Shown here: piece by piece, positions 1 through 5,245 of the stretch
Position numbering within the stretch: the stretch's first letter is position 1
Layout: each line of letters begins with the position of its first letter
Source of the DNA: Candidatus Aerophobota bacterium
GTDB taxonomy: Bacteria > Aerophobota > Aerophobia > Aerophobales > JAGGXI01
Direction of reading: 5' to 3'
Length of the DNA stretch: 5,309 nt
Assembly (NCBI GenBank): GCA_021163155.1
Contig: JAGGXI010000021.1
Location: 1-5,309, forward strand
Position numbers and translations under genes: made by a program
The notes under the pieces: generated by a model
Database searches by the model: none
The model's input: the letters and a program-made list of their open reading frames with translations, nothing else
Told to the model about the DNA's origin: nothing

Positions 1-105
1 CCTTTTCTGGAAATATAAATAGGCATTTTTTAAGTCTATAACATCATCATTTATTTTTGCCCCTATTTTAGTAGCATCTTTATATTTGAAAGTGATTAAA
101 TGCAT
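1..105 (-). CDS. Fumarylacetoacetate hydrolase family protein, N-terminus (partial)
   Basis: This is the first 35 codons of a gene that runs off the left edge. The ATG is at 105-103, five bases after a strong GAGGAG ribosome binding site. The peptide begins MHLITFKYKDATKIGAK and continues through a VIDLKNAYLYF segment. This is the usual opening of FAH-fold enzymes: an M-x-L-(I/V)-T-F strand, a short turn, a (R/K)IGA strand, then (V/I)-DL-x-x-AY. Family members hydrolyse or isomerise acylpyruvates and 2-hydroxy-dienoate ring-cleavage products with a divalent metal in the cytoplasm. The metal ligands lie further on, outside the window, so the substrate cannot be inferred. Element A ends 17 bases upstream of the ribosome binding site, so the gene's original promoter may have been displaced. 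Transcription could instead come from the toxin-antitoxin promoter on the same strand. The family call rests on a short segment. Confidence 0.7.
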   Translation of the reverse strand, partial: MHLITFKYKDATKIGAKINDDVIDLKNAYLYFQKR

Positions 106-110
106 TATAT

Positions 111-116
111 CTCCTC
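111..116 (-). promoter_or_regulatory. Ribosome binding site of the left FAH-family gene
   Basis: The minus strand reads GAGGAG, then ATATA, then ATG at 105. This near-perfect Shine-Dalgarno sequence fixes the start codon and supports the gene being real although only 35 codons are visible. Confidence 0.75.
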
Positions 117-132
117 TAAATTATTTGTATTT

Positions 133-351
133 GGGGTTAGGTCTTGCAATCATACAATTTTATCTTTCTGCTCGTTTTAGAGAGTCCTACTGATTGTAAA
201 AATAGCGGACCCCTGATTATTACTGAGCTATTTGCTTCATGGTATAACCCGTATTGCCCTTCACAATTGATAAGTCTTTTTATTCCATTTTGGATTTTTG
301 GTTTTAAAACATGTTATGCCAAATAAATGTTATATTGCAAAACCTGACCCC
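133..351. repeat. Element A: 219-bp element with terminal inverted repeats
   Basis: The left end reads GGGGTTAGGTCTTGCAAT (133-150). The reverse complement of the right end reads GGGGTCAGGTTTTGCAAT (334-351). These match at 16 of 18 positions and form clear terminal inverted repeats. The interior has no credible gene; the 60-codon plus-strand ORF here is AT-rich filler. The first 120 bases or so recur as element B at 4992 in the same orientation. The layout is that of a non-autonomous, MITE-like element. It fits exactly between the toxin stop codon (7 bases away) and the ribosome binding site of the FAH-family gene. From memory, GGGGTCAGG ends occur in repeat families of genomes with Y1/RAYT transposases; that link is inference. 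I see no clear target-site duplication. Confidence 0.65.
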
Positions 352-358
352 CTTCTTT

Positions 359-646
359 CTAACTTAGTTTTTTTAGTTCCCTTTCAAGCTCTTTTCTATG
401 GATAATCCTTAAAACGATGATTTTTTGTGTTTCAATGCGGTAAATAACCCGGTATTCTCCAACTCTAAGACGGTAAGTAGACTCTTTTATTTCTAATTTC
501 CTAATTGTTTTACCCGTCGCGATGCCGGGAAAGGGATTATTAACTAATCTTTGTAAAGCTTTGCGTAAACGGTCGATTACTTTTACTTCTAGCCCTTTAA
601 GATCCTTCTCGATTGGCTTAGCATATACTATCTTAAACTTTTTCAA
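359..646 (-). CDS. RelE/ParE-family toxin
   Basis: A 95-residue basic protein, typical in length for the RelE/ParE toxin superfamily. The N-terminal helix pair (residues 1-35, rich in Lys, Arg and Leu) is followed by the NPFPG turn and a KLEIKESTYRLRVGEYRVIY core. It ends with a strand IIVLRIIHRKELER, the characteristic RelE-like beta-sheet and basic C-terminus. RelE members cleave mRNA on the ribosome; ParE members poison DNA gyrase. The fold alone does not decide which applies. The last part of many RelE toxins carries a catalytic Tyr, which is absent from the C-terminal RKELERELKKLS here, so nuclease activity is not assured. The start codon (646) lies inside the antitoxin gene: the two overlap by 14 bases, implying translational coupling. 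The gene ends in TAG only 7 bases before element A, with no evident intrinsic terminator. Confidence 0.88.
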   Translation of the reverse strand: MKKFKIVYAKPIEKDLKGLEVKVIDRLRKALQRLVNNPFPGIATGKTIRKLEIKESTYRLRVGEYRVIYRIETQKIIVLRIIHRKELERELKKLS

Positions 647-899
647 TTTTCTTCTTTGATTTTATTATTTCATCCAGGCTTGTTATCTCTCCCCTCTTAT
701 AAGCTTCCCAAGATTCTTCTATTGATTCCCTTATTTTCCTGCTATGGGAGATAATATAATCCTCAAAATCCTCTTCTCCTAACTTTTGAAGCAGAGCTTT
801 AGGTTTCCCCCAACAAGTAATAATTATGTCCTCTTTTTTAGTATCCCTCAGGATTTCTGAGAGCTTAGCTTTGGCTTCTCTAACGGGAATAAATTTCAT
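633..899 (-). CDS. Phd/YefM-type antitoxin
   Basis: An 88-residue protein beginning MKFIPVREAKAKLSEIL and continuing with DIIITCWGKPKALL. This is the standard Phd/YefM N-terminal domain that dimerises and binds operator DNA. The C-terminal part (SRKIRESIEESWEAYKRGEI, then SLDEII and a Lys-rich tail) is the flexible toxin-wrapping region common in antitoxins paired with RelE-like toxins. It should neutralise the adjacent toxin and repress its own promoter. An ATG four codons upstream (911) is in frame, but the bases after it (GGAGG at 909-905, then AAAAA) form the Shine-Dalgarno sequence for the ATG at 899. I therefore prefer 899. The antitoxin-first order and the 14-base overlap with the toxin are typical for this class. 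Confidence 0.9.
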   Translation of the reverse strand: MKFIPVREAKAKLSEILRDTKKEDIIITCWGKPKALLQKLGEEDFEDYIISHSRKIRESIEESWEAYKRGEITSLDEIIKSKKKIEKV

Positions 900-904
900 T
901 TTTT

Positions 905-909
905 CCTCC
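905..909 (-). promoter_or_regulatory. Ribosome binding site of the antitoxin
   Basis: GGAGG on the minus strand, five bases from the ATG at 899. It overlaps the in-frame ATG at 911, which decides the start in favour of 899. Confidence 0.8.
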
Positions 910-932
910 ATTATGATTATATTTGTGGTTAC

Positions 933-960
933 ATTTTACTTGTATAAATTTTTTTGTCAA
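933..960 (-). promoter_or_regulatory. Sigma70-like promoter of the toxin-antitoxin operon
   Basis: The minus strand has a perfect -35 box TTGACA (960-955), a 16-base AT-rich spacer and a -10 box TAAAAT (938-933). This predicts transcription starting near 926, with an untranslated leader of about 27 bases before the antitoxin ATG at 899. The operon is probably autoregulated by the antitoxin or the complex, as is usual for Phd families. I did not identify a convincing operator palindrome between the -10 box and the start codon. Confidence 0.7.
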
Positions 961-980
961 ACCCCTGAGTAAATAGGGGT
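961..980. repeat. Inverted repeat ACCCCT-N8-AGGGGT
   Basis: ACCCCT (961-966) and AGGGGT (975-980) are perfect inverted copies separated by eight bases. The left arm directly abuts the -35 box of the toxin-antitoxin promoter and the right arm overlaps the GGGGTCAGG start of element C. It could be a small hairpin, a regulator site, or a chance product of the repeat's G-run next to an earlier C-run. Confidence 0.4.
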
Positions 981-1050
981 CAGGTCTCCACATTTGACAT
1001 AACGTTGCAGGACTATCATTTTAAGTTATTCCAAAAATAGAATCGTCCCC
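976..1050. repeat. Element C: short GGGG...CCCC repeat element
   Basis: The segment starts with GGGGTCAGGTCT, sharing its first twelve bases with element B. It ends with the reverse complement of GGGGACGATTCT. Those two ends are imperfect inverted repeats, 8 of 12 matching. Inside, ATAAC (999-1003) and GTTAT (1025-1029) can pair. Both end sequences resemble, from memory, repeat ends found many times per genome in bacteria carrying Y1/RAYT-type transposases; this is not tested here. The element's right half overlaps the 3' end of the doubtful ORF at 1021-1347. Confidence 0.45.
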
Positions 1051-1347
1051 TTTTTTGCCTTTTTTATTAGTACAATCTGGATTCGTATTGAATTGGTTAA
1101 TAGCAGCAAGAGCTTTCCGGTAATCACTGCTTTTGGATTTTGATATATTCATTTCCTTTTTCATTAAAGGATGGGAAGGGATCTTGCTAGTTTCGTCAAT
1201 TTGAAGGGAATAGACTGTCATTTTACCAGTGTGGTGAGAAATTTCAAACTTACCAAAGCAATTAAGCCGATAAAGTGCGGTAGCAGCGGCTCTAATTCTC
1301 ACAGAAAACCGATGGGCCCGAGTGCGAATCCTACACGAAACTGACAA
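1021..1347 (-). CDS. Doubtful ORF, 108 codons, no recognised homology
   Basis: An open frame with a TTG start and no convincing ribosome binding site. I do not recognise the product. The N-terminal third (CRIRTRAHRFSV, then a run of Arg and Ala codons) looks like a translation of non-coding sequence rather than a folded domain. The last ten or so codons (GDDSIFGIT) come from the end of element C, so the stop codon is supplied by the repeat. The middle part, with IDETSKIPSHPLMKKEM, is Ser/Lys-rich without motifs. It could be a decayed gene fragment or a chance frame. It fills most of the gap between the propeller gene and element C; I see nothing else convincing at 1051-1390. Confidence 0.2.
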   Translation of the reverse strand: MSVSCRIRTRAHRFSVRIRAAATALYRLNCFGKFEISHHTGKMTVYSLQIDETSKIPSHPLMKKEMNISKSKSSDYRKALAAINQFNTNPDCTNKKGKKGDDSIFGIT

Positions 1348-1390
1348 AGCTATATTGATTGATAACGGTATAAAAATCTGGGCTTAATAA

Positions 1391-1406
1391 GGTTTGTTCT
1401 CAAACC
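1391..1406 (-). terminator. Possible weak terminator hairpin after the propeller gene
   Basis: Three bases past the TAA of the propeller gene, the minus strand reads GGTTTG-AGAA-CAAACC followed by TTATTAAG. The 6-bp stem with a tetraloop is well placed for transcript ending or 3'-end protection. The stem has only three G-C pairs and the downstream T-tract is poor, so it is at best a weak intrinsic terminator. Confidence 0.4.
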
Positions 1407-1408
1407 AA

Positions 1409-3730
1409 TTATGGCTGTGGGCTAAAGCGCAAGAGTCGTTCAGAGAATTTAAATTCTCCTATCCATAGATAACTGCCATCAAAGAATGGAATGGCAGGCC
1501 AAAAGAGCTTATCCACACCTATTTCAGGCCTTCTTTTTTCATCGGGGTTTGCTCTGAGCTTTTTAGTACCTAAGATTATACCTGCATCTTTACCCGCAAG
1601 TGCATCTTCAATTTTATTCCATATTAGTACCCGATTAAAGCCGGTATCGCCCACGAAGAGATGCCCGTGAGAAACAATGGCTCCCTGCGGAAGATTAAAT
1701 TTACCCGGCCCTCCTATAATCATAGGCTGAGAATTTGAGGAAAGGCCTTTGAGCGGATAAATTTTGATTGAACCGCCGGGCCCACTTAAAGTAGCAGCAA
1801 CCACCAAATATTTACCGTCGCTTGAAAGTCGGTAGGATCCATCGGTGGTCAGAGAAAATTTTGGATTGGAATTCTGAGTGGGTATCCCTTCCCAAACATA
1901 GATTTTATTTGCCTCACCGTCAGCGAGATAAAAGTACTTATCATCAAGGGCCACCCCCCGCAGGTCTTGGAAGTTTACATTGCCGATACGATTGTTAAAA
2001 GTGAGATCGGGCATCTCACCGGCAAGAGGTAATTTTTCCCAAACATAGACTGTCCTTTTTCCAGCCAAGACCAGGGTTTGACCAAAGAGAGCATTATCCC
2101 AGGGCGCTTCGGGAAGAGTATAAACAACATCAGGTTTGGTACCACTTTCGTCCGGTAGATTTCTCCAGATATAGAGTTTACGGTCAAAGTCTGAAGAAAT
2201 GAAAAGGCTCTTACCGTCAGAAACAGGAACTGGATTGCTAATGATGAAATTTGTTTCTAAGGTATTGATGTTAATATCCGGACTCCCTACAGCAAAGTCC
2301 GGTAGCTCATCTGAACGAGCAGGTAAAGTGTTAAAACTAACAATTTTATTACCGTTGCTTAGGGAAAGATAGAGCTTGTCGCCAACAATAGCCAAACCAG
2401 AGCCATCTCCATCCTCGAAATGATATCCTTGCCCCTCCGGACCTCTTTCTCCTACGACTAAATCAGGAGCATCATTTTCATCCTCAGGAAAAGAATTCCA
2501 GATATAAAGTTGAGAGCCTGCTAAAACCAGAAATTTTCCATCAGGAGAGAAAGTTAGCCCCCAGAAAACCTCGCTGGGGGGAGGAACCACCAGCGGGAGA
2601 GAAATCGGAGCCGTATCTTCTTCAGATCCTTTCGAAAATGATACAGAAGTATGCGGACCTACGCCTCCTCCCGGAGGTGGTGGTGCAATAGGTATTGCTT
2701 CAGCTATAAAGAAATCGTAAGGCTCGTCATCACGAGTCGGAAATGATCTCCAAAAAAAGTTTCCTGATGAGTCACCAAACGCATTGTGATCTCCAATAAC
2801 CAGGTGTTTTCCGTCACTGCCAACACTCCGAGGGGTACCAAATTTACCCTTAAGCCATAAAACAATATCCGGTTGCTGTTTATTTACAGTGGGAAACTTA
2901 TTCCAGATTAAGACCTGACCTGCTCCGGTGCTGGTAACAACTACTTTTTCTCCGTTGGTCCAGATACCCCAGGGCCAGCCGATATTTCCTCTCTGTTCTA
3001 CTATCTTAGCAGTGCTAGCTAAGACAAAATCCGCTGGCTGACCGTTTTTGGTAGGAAAGTTATTCCAAATCAAAATTCGATCATTGTAGGTATCTGCCAC
3101 CAATACATGTTTACCATCAGTTGCTACTCCTACAGGCCAGTTAAGACGGTCAAGACCATCGCCAGGATCATTGCTAGTAAAGTTCTTCTGTCCTAAGACA
3201 AGATCAGGAGCAACATTTCCCTCAGGCAGTCTATTCCAGATAAGGATACGATTGTTGTTACGGTCAGCTAAAAGAAGATGCGTACCGTCGCTGGCAATAT
3301 TACCAGGATGGTTAAAAAGTAAAGATCCGCCAGTGTTGTTAAAGTCAACTCCTGAGAGCATCAAGTCTGCTTTTTGACCTGTTTTGAAAAAACCAGAAGT
3401 TTTTCCACTTGCTACTGCATAGGAGGAATCAAGGAACTCCACAGTGATTTGGTCTAGAGGCTGTCCGATAAATATACCTTCGGGCGGCTGAATTTGTTTG
3501 CCTCCATAAGAAATTTCAACCTTTTCTTTGACCTCAGGCTGCATAAATGTTTTAATGAGGAAAGTTTGAGCCTCTTGGAGTTCCAGTAAGGCCTCGGTAT
3601 ACTTACCTTCAGAGCACAAACTTTCAGCTCTATCAAGGTAATACTCAAACTCATCAGTGTATCCTATAGAGCCAATTAATCCTACAGTTAAGCCAATCAT
3701 TACTACTATTATGAGAGCTTTTCTTATCAT
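1409..3730 (-). CDS. Exported multi-blade beta-propeller protein (NHL-like repeats)
   Basis: A 773-residue protein. I place the start at 3730 because AAAGGAGA lies seven bases upstream; an in-frame ATG at 3754 would put that signal inside the gene. Residues 1-23 form a Sec-type signal (MIRKALIIVVMIGLTVGLIG, no lipobox Cys). Residues 27-61 form a TPR-like helical pair containing SEGKYTEALLELQEAQ. After a linker domain (62-140), about twelve copies of a 40-residue repeat run to the C-terminus. The consensus is G-x-x-x-DGK-h-L-x-x-AD-x-x-N-(D/N)-R-h-LIWN-x-(F/L)P, then a Pro-Asp-(L/F)-V-L strand. They start near residues 142, 199, 253, 299, 389, 443, 500, 542, 590, 632, 680 and 743. A Pro/Gly-rich insert (about 346-388) separates copies 4 and 5. 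Such repeats build six-bladed propellers, so two linked propellers are likely. The role is probably extracytoplasmic binding; no catalytic residues are evident. It appears intact and transcribed alone. Confidence 0.85.
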   Translation of the reverse strand: MIRKALIIVVMIGLTVGLIGSIGYTDEFEYYLDRAESLCSEGKYTEALLELQEAQTFLIKTFMQPEVKEKVEISYGGKQIQPPEGIFIGQPLDQITVEFLDSSYAVASGKTSGFFKTGQKADLMLSGVDFNNTGGSLLFNHPGNIASDGTHLLLADRNNNRILIWNRLPEGNVAPDLVLGQKNFTSNDPGDGLDRLNWPVGVATDGKHVLVADTYNDRILIWNNFPTKNGQPADFVLASTAKIVEQRGNIGWPWGIWTNGEKVVVTSTGAGQVLIWNKFPTVNKQQPDIVLWLKGKFGTPRSVGSDGKHLVIGDHNAFGDSSGNFFWRSFPTRDDEPYDFFIAEAIPIAPPPPGGGVGPHTSVSFSKGSEEDTAPISLPLVVPPPSEVFWGLTFSPDGKFLVLAGSQLYIWNSFPEDENDAPDLVVGERGPEGQGYHFEDGDGSGLAIVGDKLYLSLSNGNKIVSFNTLPARSDELPDFAVGSPDININTLETNFIISNPVPVSDGKSLFISSDFDRKLYIWRNLPDESGTKPDVVYTLPEAPWDNALFGQTLVLAGKRTVYVWEKLPLAGEMPDLTFNNRIGNVNFQDLRGVALDDKYFYLADGEANKIYVWEGIPTQNSNPKFSLTTDGSYRLSSDGKYLVVAATLSGPGGSIKIYPLKGLSSNSQPMIIGGPGKFNLPQGAIVSHGHLFVGDTGFNRVLIWNKIEDALAGKDAGIILGTKKLRANPDEKRRPEIGVDKLFWPAIPFFDGSYLWIGEFKFSERLLRFSPQP

Positions 3731-3737
3731 TGAACTA

Positions 3738-3745
3738 TCTCCTTT
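3738..3745 (-). promoter_or_regulatory. Ribosome binding site of the propeller gene
   Basis: AAAGGAGA on the minus strand with a seven-base spacer (TAGTTCA) to ATG 3730. It favours the shorter 773-residue protein, whose signal peptide then begins directly with MIRK. Confidence 0.75.
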
Positions 3746-3844
3746 CTGAAACATTCAGTAAACCCCATTTAAGATTTCCTAAATTTCTCAGTCATCTAAA
3801 TCCTATGTAACAGTTTAGCTTTCCTGAAAGACTACGTATAATTT

Positions 3845-3891
3845 ATCACATCTTCTGAGGTTCGGAAAACTCGACATTTTCAAAATGTGAT
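3845..3891. repeat. Overlapping inverted repeats downstream of the large-transposase remnant
   Basis: ACATTTT-C-AAAATGT (3874-3888) is a perfect 7-bp palindrome around one base. Partly overlapping it, ATCACAT (3845-3851) pairs with ATGTGAT (3885-3891). Between them the plus strand reads TGAGGTTCGGAAAACTCGAC from 3856. The site lies just past the 3' end of the transposase remnant and about 115 bases upstream of the propeller gene. It could be the terminal inverted repeat of that transposon, or a regulatory site for the propeller gene. No clear -35/-10 pair was found for that gene. Confidence 0.4.
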
Positions 3892-3909
3892 GCTGATTAT
3901 ATTTTGTGA

Positions 3910-4546
3910 TTATTCCTCGAATTCCATGTCAAATGAGAGTTTCAGCCGAAATTTGTCGAGAGTTTTGCCTCCAATGTTGTTAATCTCAGTTAAGAATCTC
4001 TGAGCAAGCTGATTCATCCGATCAGTTCCCAGATCTTTTATCTTAACTAAAAGGGTATCATTATTTACCAGCTTAACCTCTGTAGTTCGCTCGGGGATCA
4101 TTCTCATAACTTGATAACAGTCTTTTCTGGTATAATAAGAAGAGAAGGCTTTGGTCATCTCTTGCTCTATGTTGTGAGCAACTATCTTAATGAGATCAAA
4201 AAAGCGCTTTTTCTCAAAGTCACAGATAGAAAATCTTTTCTTGCTATATACCTCAAGAGCGGAGATGCGAGAAGGTAGTTTTTTCATCCGTTGATTTATT
4301 TGAGCTATTCTTTCTTTTAAGGTTTTCATCTCACTGATAAGTGCTGCCTGTTTTTGTTTATATTCACCAAGAGAGATAGCATTTCTCTTTTTAGTAGTGA
4401 ATCTAGTAACAAGCGTCTTTCTCTTCTTAGCAAGCTCAACTTTGAGCTTCTTTTTAGCTCTCTTGGCTCCAAGAAGTTTAGGGTTCTTCACCAGGGGCTG
4501 ATTTTCTAGCTCCTCAATATCATAGCCAGGGAAATAATCAAGAATC
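3910..4546 (-). pseudogene. Large transposase, C-terminal remnant
   Basis: About 210 codons open from the IS3 terminus to a TAA at 3910. The layout matches the C-terminal part of large transposases of uncertain IS family that I recall as simply annotated 'transposase'. It has an (E)NQPLVKNP segment like the 'R-x-V-x-NP' motif there, then a long Lys/Glu-rich coiled coil (about residues 35-105), a FFDLIKIVAHN helix (cf. 'LIDTIKMVAYRAE'), and a final strand pair. The catalytic DDE part would lie upstream and is missing: the IS3-family end at 4547 replaces it. An ORF caller would start this at TTG 4572, but the first eight or nine residues so produced are encoded by the IS3 terminus. The frame is otherwise free of stops, so the break is recent enough that decay has not set in. 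The family assignment is from pattern memory. Confidence 0.6.
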
Positions 4547-4991
4547 TGAGGTGGACCCATTTCCCTAGACAAAAAACTGCCATGTTTAAGCTACAATTCG
4601 AGTCCCTTTATCTTATTTGTTTTTGTCAAAATATACCTCAACAGCGTTCTGTAATTGAGAGATTGATGTGGCCTCTCATGGTCGTAAAAGTTCATGTAAT
4701 CACCGATACCCTGTTTTGCCTCACGGACATTCTGATAATCTTTGAGATAGACCTCTTCATACTTTACAGATCTCCATAGTCTTTCATTGAAGATGTTATC
4801 CATGGCTCTGCCTCTGCCATCCATGCTGATCCGGATATCATTTTGTTTTAGTCGATTGGTGAAATCTAAACTGGTGAACTGAGAGCCCTGATCAGAGTTG
4901 AAGATCTCAGGAGTGCCAATAGTAAATGCTCTTTCTAAAACCATTATACAAAAATCAATATCCATGTCAATGGATAGCTCCCATGAATAAC
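4547..4991 (-). mobile_element. IS3-family element, right-end remnant
   Basis: This is the transposase-distal half of an IS3-family insertion sequence. The outer end on the plus strand reads TGAGGTGGACCCATTTCCC from 4547. On the minus strand it therefore finishes with CA, as IS3-family termini do, about 66 bases after the restored transposase stop codon. The sequence continues through the transposase remnant to about 4991, where element B begins abruptly. The left half of the IS, including OrfA, the start of OrfB and the left inverted repeat, is not in the window. The element therefore cannot move by itself. The exact terminus is inferred from the TG/CA rule and the change in coding character. 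Confidence 0.65.
4613..4989 (-). pseudogene. IS3-family transposase OrfB (rve integrase domain), truncated and frameshifted
   Basis: The C-terminal half of an IS3-family DDE transposase. Visible hallmarks are NSDQGSQFTS with the second catalytic Asp, DGRGRAMDNIFNERLWRSVK with the catalytic Glu exactly 35 residues later (the D35E spacing), YEEVYLKDY, and YDHERPHQSLNYRT. Frame and similarity extend upstream of the first ATG (4965) through SWELSID to about 4989, where element B takes over. The first catalytic Asp and the DNA-binding region are missing. After NYRT the frame runs into an unrelated tail and stops at TAG 4591. Shifting the frame by one base near 4643-4647 restores the family ending VEVYFDKNK and a TAA at 4613, so one base was lost. 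It is inactive on two counts. Confidence 0.85.
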
Positions 4992-5104
4992 GGGGTCAGG
5001 TCTTGCAATCATGCAGTTTTATCTTTCGACTCATTTTATAGTCCTATTAACTGCAATAATAGACCCTAATTACCAGGCTATTTATTTCATAGTATACCCA
5101 TATT
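4992..5104. repeat. Element B: diverged direct copy of element A
   Basis: It begins GGGGTCAGGTCTTGCAATC and matches element A from 133, with 36 of the first 41 bases identical. Similarity continues with small gaps through blocks such as AGTCCTA, GCTATTT, TTTCAT and GTATA-CCC to about 5104 (A: about 255). The orientation is the same as element A. I find no matching right terminal inverted repeat in the following 200 bases, so this copy looks truncated or strongly diverged on its right side. Its left end lies directly against the broken IS3 transposase, so it either inserted there or marks a deletion or recombination point. Confidence 0.7.
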
Positions 5105-5212
5105 ACATATAAACCTCAAAAATTAATTCGTTCCTTTGCGTCTTATCCCTGGTTGTTTTTTTATCTAATGACTCTGCAAGAGATAGTCTTGTAGAATATC
5201 TTCCACGGAAGG
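5105..5212. other. Intergenic stretch, no supported feature
   Basis: AT-rich sequence between element B and the hairpin. The minus strand holds a 38-codon stop-to-stop frame without a start codon and a 20-codon frame starting in the hairpin loop region. Neither has a ribosome binding site or recognisable product. Confidence 0.4.
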
Positions 5213-5245
5213 TACTCTCAGATAATCTCTATTCATCTGAGAGTA
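5213..5245. repeat. Perfect 11-bp inverted repeat after the right FAH-family gene
   Basis: TACTCTCAGAT (5213-5223) and ATCTGAGAGTA (5235-5245) are exact inverted copies with an 11-base loop. The repeat starts four bases past the FAH-family stop codon on the minus strand. There is no T-tract after the stem on that strand (CCTTCCGTGG follows), so it is not a classic intrinsic terminator. A transcript-stabilising hairpin, a protein-binding site or a transposon end are alternatives. Confidence 0.6.

Noticed and set aside
144-326. 60-codon plus-strand ORF inside element A
   Set aside because: No ribosome binding site, composition of AT-rich non-coding DNA, and it lies wholly within a repeat with terminal inverted ends.
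1265-1345. Possible tRNA-like sequence on the plus strand (GTGCGAATCC resembles a T-loop, GGTAGCAGCGG a D-arm)
   Set aside because: The bases flanking the putative T-loop (CCGAG and CCTAC) do not pair, and no seven-base acceptor stem or clean anticodon arm can be drawn.
1975-2187. 70-codon minus-strand ORF within the propeller gene
   Set aside because: Shadow frame of the clearly coding repeat protein; no ribosome binding site or recognisable product.
3171-3377. 68-codon plus-strand ORF within the propeller gene
   Set aside because: Antisense shadow of the repeat region; its composition follows from the codons on the other strand.
3454-3654. 66-codon minus-strand ORF within the 5' part of the propeller gene
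   Set aside because: Alternative frame of the TPR-like region; the main frame has the signal peptide, ribosome binding site and repeats.
1409-3730. CRISPR or tandem DNA repeat suggested by the regular protein repeats
   Set aside because: The periodicity is at the protein level only; the DNA of successive blades is well diverged and there are no identical spaced repeats.
4582-4779. 65-codon plus-strand ORF opposite the IS3 transposase
   Set aside because: Antisense shadow of the IS3 C-terminal coding sequence, which has clear family motifs on the minus strand.
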